A stretch of DNA of 64,000 nucleotides from Eustoma russellianum (taxonomy: Eukaryota > Streptophyta > Magnoliopsida > Gentianales > Gentianaceae): positions 1,211,832 to 1,275,831 of the forward strand of contig AP025054.1 in NCBI GenBank assembly GCA_036186865.1, written 5' to 3'. The notes under the pieces were generated by a model. It saw only the letters and a program-made list of their open reading frames with translations, was not told where the DNA came from and ran no database searches. Positions 9,700-20,398 of the stretch are shown here, piece after piece (the stretch's first letter is position 1; every line of letters begins with the position of its first letter). The position numbers and the translations under genes were made by a program.

Positions 9700-12600
9700 A
9701 TTATTGTTACGACCCAGATTCTGGGCTAGTGGAAATGGGATAAAATAGAACGCGAATGCGATGTCGGTGGAATCTAAAATTTTATTTAAGAATTAATAAA
9801 GACATCGACATAAAATATCGGGGTTAGAAACGTTCGGAAAAATAACCAACTATAAGTTAACAGATATAGCGAGACTTGATGGGACTAGATAACAAACATT
9901 TCAGACATACGATACGTTTAAATAAATTAGTCGATAACAACTTAAGTCGATAGTTATAAAGCTAAACCAAATAAAAATATCCGATACGATAACGCACTCC
10001 ACAACAAAACTCCACCCATATTTTTTTTATATTCCCTAGCTGCCCCCCCTCAATAAACCGCCCCTCACCCCTTCACTATTCTTGAAATTCGGTTGGTCAA
10101 AAGAAAGGAAAAATAATACTTTCAACCATGCACTATCCCATCACCTTTTGCTTTTAGTCTCATTCAATTTTCATTCCTGCACACAACTCCCTGCACGCCT
10201 GTCAGCCATATTTTTACCCCACTTGCACTAATTTCGTCTATTACAAGCAAATGGGTACAAAGCCTTTTGGTTTCCTATGCAGTGTACACCTCACAATACA
10301 CCATTACTTTTCTTTATTTTAAATACACAAAAATATAAAACCCTCTCACTTCTCCAACCTTCACTCACGGGTACACAAATAGAAAAAAAAGAAAAGCTTC
10401 CACTTGTATCAAACCTTTACTTTCTCTTTCTTCCAAATAAGTTACCCCTCTTTCTTTTTGTCTTTATTCACCTAAAATCTCTTCCACTTCCTACAGCTTT
10501 CTAACATAATTAAATTCTCTCATTTTTTACTTCACACTTATCCGTGAAGCACATAGCCAAAGAAAGGGGAAAGATCTTCTAATTCCAAACAAGCATCAAG
10601 CTTCAAGGTAGAAGTTTTATCTTCTCTTCCACCTACTTACCTCATCCATTGATTCCTCAAAAAATCTCTTCTTTCTCAAATTCTTCCCCAACCGTGACCC
10701 TCTTAAACAAGGAGGAAATCTTTTCTTCAACCCACCAAATAGAGATTCAAGCTTGCATGCTCAAGACCCAATAAGGTAATAACGGTACTATCATTTAGAG
10801 CACCTTGTTTTTCATCCTCTCTTCTCAAAGACTCCATCTTCTTCCCTAGGTTTTCTAACCGTGACCTCTTCTAGCAAGAAGAAGAAAAAAAAAATTTCTT
10901 CAAGCTCAAGGGAAGAACTACAAGGAGATTCAAGGGTAAGTTTAGTCAAGAACCCATCTGAGAACCTCTTGCACACTTTACTCCAAAACTAACTTATTTT
11001 TTTTATTCATTTGGCCTATAGGCCGAGAACTCCATTCAAGAGTGGAGAAGGAGAAATCTTTTTCATTATTTAAGGACAAGATTCAAAAGAGAGGCAAGTA
11101 CTCTTCCTTGTTACTTCATGGATTTCAAGATCTAAGTTTATGTTCTTAACAAAAATGGATCATCCATGGTTTATATTCAAATCAGTGTTTCAAGAGTATG
11201 TAAATATCATGTTTTAAAGGAAAAAATATTTTTATGTAGATCCAAATATATATACACGGCTTCATAAAAGAAAAATAGACTTAAAGGTATAACTAGAATA
11301 AACGGATACATAAATGTAATATGAATACAAGTCTATGAAAAATAATATAGTATATACCTGTATGTATATACGTTACTACATATATTTTGGCAGATACAAT
11401 GGTTTTATTACAAATGGAGAACATTTTTATGTATAATGATAAAAGGAAAATATATATTTATATATTTATACACTACACGACCGTGATATCATTTTTGGGG
11501 CTTTTATAAGTTATTCCAAGTTGTGAGTACATATGTATATATGAAAGGTATATAAATATGTATTTACATCATTAAAATATATTTACTTTATTTTGTGAGC
11601 ATGTATATGAAAAATGTAGGAAAATACATATTATGATGAGCATATAAATAACGCACGGCCAGAACTCATTTTGTTAAATGAAAATAGCTCTATTATTTAA
11701 TATTGTACAACTATATGTACAATGTATAAAGTGAAGGTCATATGTGTGTATTAAATATACATACACGCCCAAAAAGGGGTTTTTATGGCAAAAGTAATTA
11801 TAATTATTAATAATGAATTGTAAAGATGCAAGTACAACATGGTATATATATGTACGTGTATACATATACAAACAGCCTTGAGGAGACGTTTATAACAAAA
11901 GGGATTCTATATTATGTTATAAATACATATATGTACAATATTTAAGAATATGCATATGTAAATACATATGCCTACACATCCGGCCATTAGGCCTTTTATT
12001 TAATGAAATAGGTATTTAGATGATTAAATACACTTTGTGAATACATATAGGTACTATACATAAGTTTGGATATGAAAGAGAGGTTATTTCAAGTATTATG
12101 GTCTTATATATGTAAAGTTTAAAGAAATTATACAAATACATTTATATGTATCACAAATTCGGCCAATAGGCCTTTTAATGGTTAAAAAGGCTTAAGTATA
12201 TTTCATGAATATAAACATATGTCAAAATATGAAAATGAATAAGTTTTGGATATTATATAATTTATATATATCACAAAATGAATATGCATACACCTTATTT
12301 ATTCAGCCATTAGAGTTCTTTTTGACTAAAATGACTTTATTTTGTTTATGTAACCTTATTGTGATTTATATATTTATTTATGAGATATGATAATATATGT
12401 TTTACTTGTACCATTATACATTTAAAGAATATTCACATGTATAGAAGTATGTATTATACATACTAATATGCATATATATACATGTTCAAATACGATGTTA
12501 TGATGTTAACGATTTTATTTCATGTTAATGGTATTCTTATTTGTTATAGATTATTATGTGCAAGTTAAGATGTAAGTTATGAGATTCCTACATGGTATGT

Positions 12601-14225
12601 TAAGGGAATAGGAAGTTTATGTCCTAGGTGCTTAAGTTATGAATTATGAAGTCTATGTGGAGAGTGAATATTATGGAAGCATGGTTAGAGTATTTCTTTA
12701 GTTTATGATAAGTAGACCGCTTTGATATGTACTTCTTCAGTATGGTAAGTAGACCGTATTTAAGCAACTGATGAGGAAAGGATGTAGTATGACCAAGATA
12801 CCCTTATACTACCGAGTCTCACATTGCATGAAATCAAGGTTTCAGAAGTTATGTTTTACGTTACAGGTTTTCAAAGTTCATATGCATATGAATGAAAAGT
12901 ATGTTTCAAGGAAAAAGACAATGTTTTCTAGTATGTTTACGACATGAGTTATGACAAGTATGAAAAGTATGGAAATGTAACGAATTGTATCTACGAGACG
13001 AAAGTTTCTTCATGCGACAAGTGTAAGGTTCTTGTGAACACCATGTGAAGAACATGGCTCTTGAACCTTACATTACATGTTGGGTATCGGGTTGTACCTT
13101 GTGAAGAGCTTGGCTGTCGAACCCTTCTATGTACGATGAGTCGGGTGAATACCATGTGAAGAACATGTCTACCGAATTGTTTTGTGTTGAGTCTTGAATA
13201 CCTTGTGAAGAGCTTGGGTTCATGGCCGGCGCGTCAACGTAAAGCTACCTACTCGGATGATGTACGGGTCATCGTCTACGTACCTTTACGGAGATTCTTT
13301 CCGGACGTCGTTAGATATAATTCTTACATTTCAATGGCCATCACGTATGCATGAAAAGTATGACCACGGAAGTTTTGGCATGTTATTGCATGATTTTAAA
13401 AAGGCAGCTATGTTTTACCTTATGATCATGATGCATTACACATTTATACCTGTCAGGCCTCCTTCAATGATGTAGTAGAATTAAGCTGTGATGAATAGAG
13501 TTAAGAAGGTAACTCTTAAGTTAAGGAAATCGTGAGGCTAGAGTTTATGGATTTTAGCTAGATCTGGAGATCTTTCTTTTCTTGTATGTGCAGTATTACT
13601 TGTCTGTCATTATCTGTTGATGATGTATGAACTGTGATGGTGATGCTTAATGCTGATCATATACGAAAAGACAAACACTGGTCCTTGTCTACCTACTTCC
13701 AGTTTACGTTTATACCAAGGTATATTACTGGTTAAAAATGGAGACGTGATTATCTGTTTTGACAAATGTGGTATTATGTTTGGTCACCCCGTCTCCCCAT
13801 GTATGATCCACATGTCGTATCCAGTAAGACTATTTGCTGAGCGATTAAAAGTCGGTGGCTATCGCTCATACTTGCCTCATTTATCACATTCCAGATAACA
13901 GGTGTCACTATACAGATTTGTTGAAGACATAGGAGATAGTCCATTGATAACGAAGAGCATACCGAGATATTCTTGAAGGCGTTAGGTCTCAATCTATGAT
14001 GTATTTCAGAAGATTTCAATATTCAGTATATGATGACTTGTACAGATTATGATTAGTACATTGCATGTCGATTATGATTTGTTTATGTTATGATGCTTCC
14101 GCTGATCGATTCATTATTCATGTCGACATGTACATGTATGGTATCGACGCCTTGTACCTTATGGAGTAGAGTACGGCGGGTGCACCGGGTCGGAACCCTG
14201 GTTTCGGGCGGGGCGCTACAATTAT
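9700..14225 (+). mobile_element. 4.5-kb solo LTR of a Gypsy (Tekay/chromovirus-like) element with 5-bp target duplication
   Basis: The LTR runs 9705-14220 (4516 bp), from TGTTACGACCC to GGGGCGCTACA. It is flanked by the direct repeat ATTAT at 9700-9704 and 14221-14225. Removing one ATTAT plus the LTR restores the text seen in the uninserted duplicate near 8760-8800. The end sequence GGCGCTACA is the same as that of the host LTR ending at 15316, so the two are related families. Inside I see a polypyrimidine and exon-like leader (about 10.0-11.1 kb) followed by AT-rich sequence with repeated CGGCCA(A/T)(T/A)AGGCC, but no open frame of a known protein. No internal domain or second LTR is attached, which suggests LTR-LTR recombination. 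Family assignment to Tekay is inference. Confidence 0.85.
13025..13225. repeat. Degenerate tandem repeat (about 60 bp) within the solo LTR
   Basis: Four imperfect units share the core ACC(A/T)TGTGAAGA(A/G)C(A/T)TGG, at about 13040, 13097, 13150 and 13199, each followed by a TCGAACC- or TCTTGAA-like tail. The cores alternate between ACCATGTGAAGAACATG and ACCTTGTGAAGAGCTTGG. Confidence 0.7.
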
Positions 14226-15316
14226 GTATATGCGTAAATATGAACTGTTTTTAAATTGAATTAAATATTTAGTTATTTTAATTTCGGATATAAAAATATA
14301 TACAATTATATAAACTATTTTCGGATAGAATTATATGTCACATTGCATGGTTTGACGTTGTTACATGTGTCATGGTTTTTCAGATGAGCATGCATCACGA
14401 GAGCATGAATAGAGATATTTGGTTTGTCGATTTACTTGTGATTCTTATGATGTTTTATTGCTTAAGTTGCGAACAAGTACCGGGTATGTCTTTTATTGCT
14501 GTTTATTGATTTTATTCCCATGTTTCTTTTGGTATATGTTTTTTGTTCTTAGTATAGTTGGGTACTTGGTGATGCTTATATCACTCCTTTTTTTGTATGG
14601 GGGGTATACTGTTTAATTTTATGTATATTTTCAGAATTTCAGTAATACATATGTATTTACATATTTCTGATTTCAGCATTACATAGCTGTATATTAAACT
14701 GTTTTGAAAAATCATTGAAAATAAATATATATACATATGGCATCGTCATTGGAACATAGTAAAAGTAGTTTATTCCTTTATATCCCTTATGTTACTAGTA
14801 TGATCGTCGGTACAAAGAACATCAGGTATGTGATTTAATTTTAAGTAGGTATCACTGGAAGTACTTATTCATTGTTCAGGTACATTTCGTAGTAGACCAA
14901 CGGGTCTACTTGCTGGGTGATGACATATCGCTCACTCTTTCCTTTTCTATATTTTTCAGAGCCCCGTGAGTGCAAGGTAGAGTTCATCGAGGATGAGTCG
15001 CAGCAGGAATATCCATGAGCGTAGGAATGAGCGTGACTCTTTAGACCCTTGTCTTTGAGGATGTTTTGTATAACTAGTTGTTGGTACTATCTTTTGGTCT
15101 GTATTTTGGGAACTCGCTATGATATGTGATGATGGGATGTTGGATGTTTCAGTTGTCGATTTTGTCACGTTTCCACCATTGTTAATGATGCTTTATACAG
15201 TCATTCATGGCGTATCAATGGAATCATACTGGTACCACATTGACGCCTTGTACCTTCCTTAGTGAAGTACGGCGGGCGTACCGTACATTGGCATAGCCCG
15301 AGTACGGGGCGCTACA

Positions 15317-15770
15317 GGTGGTATCAGAGCCCAGGCTCTAGATCCGTGGCATAACATAGAAAATTAGGTGCTGATCTTAGAACCGTAAGTCATGATCTTA
15401 GTATGAGAGAGAGAGCCTTAGTACTAGGAAAACATAGCACGGATTTAGGGAAAAGAGTTCTCTTAACTTCCCAGCCTGATAAAGAAGACGATTAAGGTAG
15501 CACAGCTGAAGCGTGAAAGCTAGAGTACGTTAGGCGATTGTTTTTAATGGTTCTCAACAATCAGATAAATACCCTGATAGTAGATCACCTAAACTCCAAA
15601 TGAAAGCCGTAAGTTATGATTCTAGGAAGGCATGTTTGAACCCTAATCCAATACATCAGAAAATGTTCAGGACATGTGATAGGGGTGGAATCAGAAAAGT
15701 AACATTAAGCAGTTGATTACGACCAAATTTACAAGTTTCGAGGAAGAAACTTATATTAAGGGAGGAGGAT
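15317..15770 (+). mobile_element. Internal remnant of a Gypsy element: primer-binding site and polypurine tract only
   Basis: TGGTATCAGAGCC at 15319-15331 is the primer-binding site, and AAGGGAGGAGGA at 15758-15769 is the polypurine tract. Only about 425 bp lie between them, with no gag or pol coding. The polypurine tract is followed directly by the start of an LTR, TGTTGCAGCCCG, at 15771. This is either an internally deleted element or a small non-autonomous (LARD/TRIM-like) derivative that keeps only the cis-acting sites. Confidence 0.8.
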
Positions 15771-16921
15771 TGTTGCAGCCCGCTCCGGACTAGGCCGTAC
15801 ATTTTACAACAAACGTGTTTCGACTCATCGGAAGTTATAATACTAATAACTTAAATTATTGAACACATTTTAGTATATAAGTATATCTAATTAAATAAAC
15901 CTTAGATAATTGATCTATAATAAAACCAAGTGGATTTAAATTTGGAGACGGAAAATTGCCTTAAACTCCCATGCACCGGCCCCTCCCTCCTTAGTAAGAC
16001 AAAGGAATATTAAAGGTACTTTTAAAAGAAACCAAAAGGTGCTGCACTTTTCTTAGAAAGATCCAAAAGCTTACAATTAGCCTAGGAAACCCCAAAAGCT
16101 TGTTACCCACTCTCATGATTACACTCATGCCTGCACAACACCAAAATATCTTCCTCCTAGAGCTCACAGCCGAGGATGCCCCTCTCTCTAGGAATTAAAC
16201 CGTGAGCCTCCAACGTCCCCATGAAGGAAAAAAAAGAAAAAGAAAAACAACAACAAGAAGCAAGCCACAACCATAAGACCTTCCTCTTCCTAATCTTTGA
16301 GTCTTCCATAACCTCTTCTAAAACTCTCACCTCCCTCCTCTTCTCTCGAAGGATACCGCATCTCCCACTCCTTGGAGCAGTCATTCCAACTCAAGCCAAA
16401 GAGGTCCAAGAAGTTGAACTTAGGAGTCTAGATCCGAATCAAGGAGGCCTACCAAAGTGATCCCTCAAAGTTAGATCGAGTTTGGAGGATAGGAACTTCA
16501 ATCTTCATCAATCAAGGAGAGTGATTCTCTCCCAAGAAAGAAAGGAACCAAATTGCTAGGGAAAGAAACAACTACCCTAAGCTCAAAACAAATCCCAAAG
16601 GCAAGTATTCCTTCTTGGTTCTACTAGGAAATATGTTTGAACCATGTTTAAGTACGTTCTTGGTTGGATTAGGCCATGCATGTAAATTAAGGATGACTTG
16701 GTAATTACTAGCTCTTAACAAATGAGAGAATTCTCAAGGAATGAGAAGTTAGCACTTGTTTATGTTCTTGTAAGTTAAGTCATGAAGCTTGGGAAGATTT
16801 CACATATTAGCTAGTTGAAGAAGAAAGTCTAGGAAGGAGGGGGGGCTGTGTACGGGTCTTTCCAACAGGAAGCTCACTCCAAGTTTTACAAGACAAATAT
16901 AGTGGAAAGTGAAGAATGTTG

Positions 16922-16975
<54 letters not shown>

Positions 16976-17160
16976 GAATTTTGGTACCACTGCTGAGGGT
17001 CTATCGTTTGGGGAAAAGCAAGGAGAGAGAGAAAATGATTTTGCTTCTTTCTACCAACTGGACTCCATTTCTATGATGGGTATTAGGAAGTTGTCAATAA
17101 GAAAAAGAAAAGAAAGTAGAATAAACAATGGAAAAAAAATAGAATAATGCATGAATGCCG
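15771..17160 (+). mobile_element. Start of a 3' LTR (Gypsy type), truncated
   Basis: It begins TGTTGCAGCCCGCTCCGG right after the polypurine tract. The layout mirrors the 4.5-kb LTR: an opening AT-rich stretch, a pyrimidine-rich and exon-like leader, then AAAGGCAAGTATTCCTTCTT at about 16600, comparable with GAGGCAAGTACTCTTCCTTG at 11092. The open frame at 16221-16460 is only a shadow of this leader. The LTR is interrupted by a TA run and then Copia sequence; a further LTR-like piece resumes at about 18358. The right boundary is approximate. Confidence 0.6.
16925..16973. repeat. (TA)n microsatellite
   Basis: About 24 uninterrupted TA units lie within the truncated 3' LTR. The length is likely unstable and may be inexact in the assembly. 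Confidence 0.95.
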
Positions 17161-17164
17161 TAAG

Positions 17165-17341
17165 TTAAGTAGCATGGCCACTAGGTTGTTTTGTTTTTTA
17201 GTAATGAGGGTATCTTGTATTTAGTGTAGTAGTTGACCAATGTTGTATAAATATACCTTGTAAAGCATATTCTCAAGAGTAATGAAAAAGTGATCTTTTT
17301 CTTCATACTTTGCTCGGCCAATTGTTTCATGGTATCAGAGC
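17165..17341 (+). mobile_element. Copia 5' LTR end and primer-binding site
   Basis: The LTR ends in ..CCAATTGTTTCA at 17329, followed immediately by TGGTATCAGAGC (17330-17341), the tRNA-Met primer-binding site of plant Copia elements. A TATA-like GTATAAATATACC near 17245 and the AATGAAAAAG text fit an R/U5 region. The LTR 5' boundary is not identified, so the start is approximate. Confidence 0.7.
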
Positions 17342-17385
17342 GTTCACCTTAAACAAGTCCAAATATCTCTCTCATTTCTACCGAG

Positions 17386-18357
17386 ATGAGTTCATCATCA
17401 CCTTTATCTTCAAATGCCGCCACAATGGCGGCAGCCACTTCCACCGCCGCCGCCCCACTGGCGGCACCTTCCACTGATTCCAGCCTACATCAAACACTAA
17501 ACGAAATCTCTTCCCTTCAAATCACCAATCATAGATTGAATGGAAAGAATTTTCTCTTATGGTCACAGTCTGTTCTAATGGTCTTACGGGGCAAAGGGAA
17601 ACTGACCTTCATATCTGGCCAGGCAGTAAAGCCGGAGACGACTGATCCGCGCTATTCAGTCTGGGAGCTCAACAACTCCCTTGTGATGTCATGGCTCATC
17701 AATTCGATGGAGCCTCATATTAGTCGTACCTACTTGTTTCTACGAACTGCCAAAGCTATTTGGGGCGCTGTTCATGAACACTACTCTGATCTCGAAAATG
17801 CTTCCCAAGTTTTCGAGATCAAGAACAAACTTAAATAAATACGTCAGGAGAATAATACTACAACACGTTGCAGTCTTTGTGGCAGGAACTTGACCTGCAC
17901 TATGAGGCTGACTGGGGAGACCTTGAAGGGAATGTAAAGTTCAAGGAACATCTTGAAAAAGAATGCCTATATGATTTCCTTGCTGGACTCAACAAGGAAC
18001 TCGATGAAGTACGAGGCCGGATACTGGGAAGACGACCACTTCCCTCATTAAGTGAAGCATTTGCTGAAGTCCGGAGAGAGGAGAGTCGGCGGCGTGTCAT
18101 ACTCGGAGAAAGAAGGGACACGCCATCTTTTGTCCCTTCGGAGCGGCCAGACGATGCATCTGCATTCGCCATCAGAAACACCGGACCTCGTACAGGTAAC
18201 CGTCCTCGATGCTCTCGTTGCAATAAACTGGGACACACTCAAGATAGGTGCTGGAACTTGCACGGTAAGCCTTCAGATTCAAAAGGTAAGAAAACACAGA
18301 TCCATGGCCGTGGCCTTGCAGCAGTCGCAGAAGCGGAGCCTTCCAATGGTGCTGATC
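17386..18357 (+). pseudogene. Copia Gag pseudogene with stop and frameshift
   Basis: The first frame, 17386-17838, encodes the gag N-terminus: NHRLNGKNFLLWSQSVLMVL, then VMSWLINSMEPHISRTYLFL. It ends at an in-frame TAA at 17836. Homology resumes past the stop (IRQENN) and then shifts frame near 17860 into 17868-18357: LQSLWQELDLHYEADWGD, then DFLAGLNKELDEVRGRILGR, and a zinc knuckle CSRCNKLGHTQDRC followed by WNLHGKP. After about 18357 the match to gag stops abruptly and Gypsy-LTR-like sequence follows. There is no protease or polymerase. It is the same gag family type as the minus-strand copy at 311-1402 but clearly diverged from it. Confidence 0.88.
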
Positions 18358-18829
18358 AAGTGTGTGTGGGTATGAACTCTCGGGTATGGTCACAAAAATG
18401 CACCTTGATGATGTTTTATGAAATACTTGAATGTAAATATTTGCATTTTGCAGGTAATAAGGTAGTTAACATAAGGAAATGTGAGGTTGTGTGGGTGACC
18501 ATGGAATTTCGGCTAAGTGGCCATTTTTTTTATAGTTGAATGAAAGTTGAATTAGTTATTGGTCATATGAAAGAATGTTGCAAATAATGTGCTAAGTGAC
18601 AAGATTACATTGCATGACAAAGTAGAAAACAAATTACAACTGTGTGAGGCTGTGCATGTGTGCGAGAGTATGCTGTCACGGCCAAATGGCCTAATTGTGA
18701 GTTATGATGTTTTCATCATATTGATGCTCAAGTATGTTAAGTACATTTTTATGCTTATATCATGCTTATAAGAGATGTATTATGTTGCATTATTTATGCG
18801 TTACGTTTCATGTTCCAATGGTGCTGATT
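18341..18829. mobile_element. Gypsy-LTR-like fragment bounded by a 16-bp direct repeat
   Basis: TTCCAATGGTGCTGAT occurs at 18341-18356, inside the gag pseudogene, and again at about 18814-18829. The ~457 bp between them contain text such as CACGGCCAAATGGCCTAATT, similar to the CGGCCA..GGCC motifs of the 4.5-kb LTR, plus GAATGTTGCAAATA, also seen at about 16914 in the 3' LTR piece. Either an LTR fragment was inserted with a duplication, or a filler repair event used the repeat. Confidence 0.55.
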
Positions 18830-19800
18830 GATCTGGTCCATGTTTCAGGCGCTCCAGTATGACAAAGGCCATGAAGGCAAAATGTCCACCCACTCCTGAA
18901 TTTTACAAGTACCAAGGAAGTAGTATTGGAAAAACTGTGCAACAGAGAGGAAAGTGATCTCCACAACAAGGAAGCTCTTCCTCCAAGTCCATGAATAGGA
19001 GATCTTCAGCCACCATTCCATCGACATGGAACCCACTTGACAAGAGAGCAAAACGTTTTGTAAATTCTTGTTGCTCATGTGAAATTCTTTTGGCATGATA
19101 TTCTTCACTGGTTAATTTGTGCAGGCTCTTTCATTTAGGACAACCGGAAATGAATCACGAATTAAGGCTCATATGGAATGATAGACGTCACAAGCCCCGA
19201 GTAGTAGGATGGTGCAGCAGACGTGAGTTGTCGAGTATCAATTGGCAGTGACAAAGGTGATCAACGTCTAACTTGCTGCCACAGGTTATGTGCACTTTTC
19301 TGCATCATCTGTTGCGCACACGATATCTATGGTTGGCTATTCATCTGGTTTCGTATGGATCAAATTCAATATTGGATTATTTACTAGCTCATTGCATTTT
19401 TTAACACATTCTTTATTGTGGCTCATGGACGGGACAAACAACATACATTTCGCTGGAGCATATGGCTATCAACTTCGAAGAGTCAATCGGATCTCACACG
19501 GCGTAGTCACGTTACATAGGACAATTTATACCGTTTGCTTTGCATTTATCTATTTTTGCATATACTTCTTTATTTTCTGCTGTTATTATGTATTTATTAC
19601 ATCTTTTGACGGGTTAATTTGTGCAGGCTCTTTCATTTGGGACAACCGGAAATGAAACACGAATTAAGGTTCATATGGAATGATAGCCGTCGCAAACCCT
19701 GAGTAGTAGGATGGTGCAGCATACGTGACTGGTCGAGTATCTATTGGCAGAGACAAAGCTGATCAACGTCTAACTTGCTGCCAAAGGTCAGGGTACGGAA
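18830..19800. pseudogene. Duplicated fragments of an unidentified host gene
   Basis: The block 19103-19285 (GGTTAATTTGTGCAGGCTCT, TTCATTT, CCGGAAATGAA, CAAGCCCCGAGTAGTAGGAT) recurs at 19614-19790 with about 90 percent identity by eye. A diverged third copy lies at about 2780-2940. The TTTGTGCAG|GCTCTTTCATTT junction looks like a splice acceptor. Upstream, 18960-19050 matches 2640-2710 and can be read as SMNRRSS...WNPLDKRAKR. Stops in all frames show these are not functional. The parent gene is not recognised. Confidence 0.5.
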
Positions 19801-20069
19801 TTTTCTCTCCGGTTTTATAGTCCCAAATTTTTCAATAGTAAATTTATAATTTTCCATAGTGAAAAGGAGTAAGTTGGTAAAGGATAAAATTCTAACTTTA
19901 GAAGGGAGTTATTTAAGAGTTTGACGCGAGGACCAAGGGGACAAGGGGCAATTAATCTGAATACTTAAAATTAAAGGGAACTGTGTGGTAAAGCCCTCCC
20001 GATTAACACACGCACGTTTAAGTGAAAAGGGGATATTTTCAACAAAAAGGGAAAGTGGCATGAGAACTA
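19801..20069. other. Unassigned sequence between gene fragments and solo LTR
   Basis: I see no coding frame or recognisable repeat in this stretch. Confidence 0.4.
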
Positions 20070-20398
20070 GAAGATGTAGAAATTCTTAACTAAATATTGG
20101 AGGCTGAATAGGAATTTTTATTCAGACTTACTTTTAAATGTACAAGAGTGATTCCTTATATAAGGAATTGAACTCCATGCTTACAACGGGTAGAATATGT
20201 TCATAGTGTACTACATGGATCCACTGTCAACGGCTATGTAGGAACTAACGGCTATATTGTATCATCACTAAAACAGTGATGTAACTATTTTACCTATACT
20301 AATGTATTTACATCTGCATTATATAATTATATATGAATTTACAAGTATTTCTATAGTATTTCTGTTACACATATTTTCTGCAGTATTTCTACAGAAGA
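20070..20398 (-). mobile_element. 319-bp solo LTR with GAAGA target duplication
   Basis: The LTR runs 20075-20393, from TGTAGAAAT to ATTTCTACA, with perfect inverted termini. It is flanked by GAAGA at 20070-20074 and 20394-20398. It is related to the 307-bp LTR in remorin intron 2: both share an ACGGCTAT motif and a GTACAA..ATATAA promoter-like segment. Orientation is inferred from the related copy, whose TATA and AATAAAA signals read on the minus strand. The size suggests a small Copia or TRIM family. Confidence 0.85.

Larger units (their letters stand above)
8260..14615. repeat. About 0.9-kb tandem duplication inside the LTR, second copy split by a solo LTR
   Basis: Copy 1 is roughly 8260-9165. 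Copy 2 is roughly 9166-9704 plus 14221-14615. Shared order: AAACTGTTTGC, repeated TTTATTGTTTTC blocks, TGTTTTGCATAAATT, ATTTTCGTATATTA, GGATATAAAAATATA, GGTTTGAC(A/G)TTGTT, GCGAACAAGTACC, TGTTCTTAGTATAGTTGGGT. The offset is about 894 at the left and 926 further right, because of TA-run length differences. Copy 1 lacks the inserted element and serves as an empty-site reference. Confidence 0.75.
4950..15316 (+). mobile_element. Very long AT-rich Gypsy-type LTR remnant (5' LTR side), interrupted by younger insertions
   Basis: The right end, GGGGCGCTACA at 15316, is followed at once by TGGTATCAGAGCC, the usual primer-binding site matching initiator tRNA-Met, so 15316 is the 3' end of a 5' LTR. 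Leftward, excluding the inserted solo LTR at 9705-14220, the sequence is one AT-rich tract. It is built from variants of ATTAAACTGTTTT(A/G)GAAATTA and TTTCAGAATTATA spaced by TA runs, back to about 5.1 kb. A purine-rich leader-like stretch ending in AAGGTAAGTACCCTC at 4960-5060 resembles the leader in the other long LTR here. The left boundary could not be found, so the start given is approximate. The small open frames inside are low complexity and I do not regard them as genes. Confidence 0.6.

Noticed and set aside
10277..10504. 75-codon plus-strand frame in the 4.5-kb LTR
   Set aside because: Lies in a pyrimidine-rich leader; no family resemblance.
16221..16460. 79-codon frame with overlapping minus frame
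   Set aside because: Shadow of the purine/pyrimidine-rich LTR leader, low complexity, in both strands.
17900..18393. Frames opposite to or out of phase with the second Copia gag
   Set aside because: Antisense or shifted shadows of the gag pseudogene.
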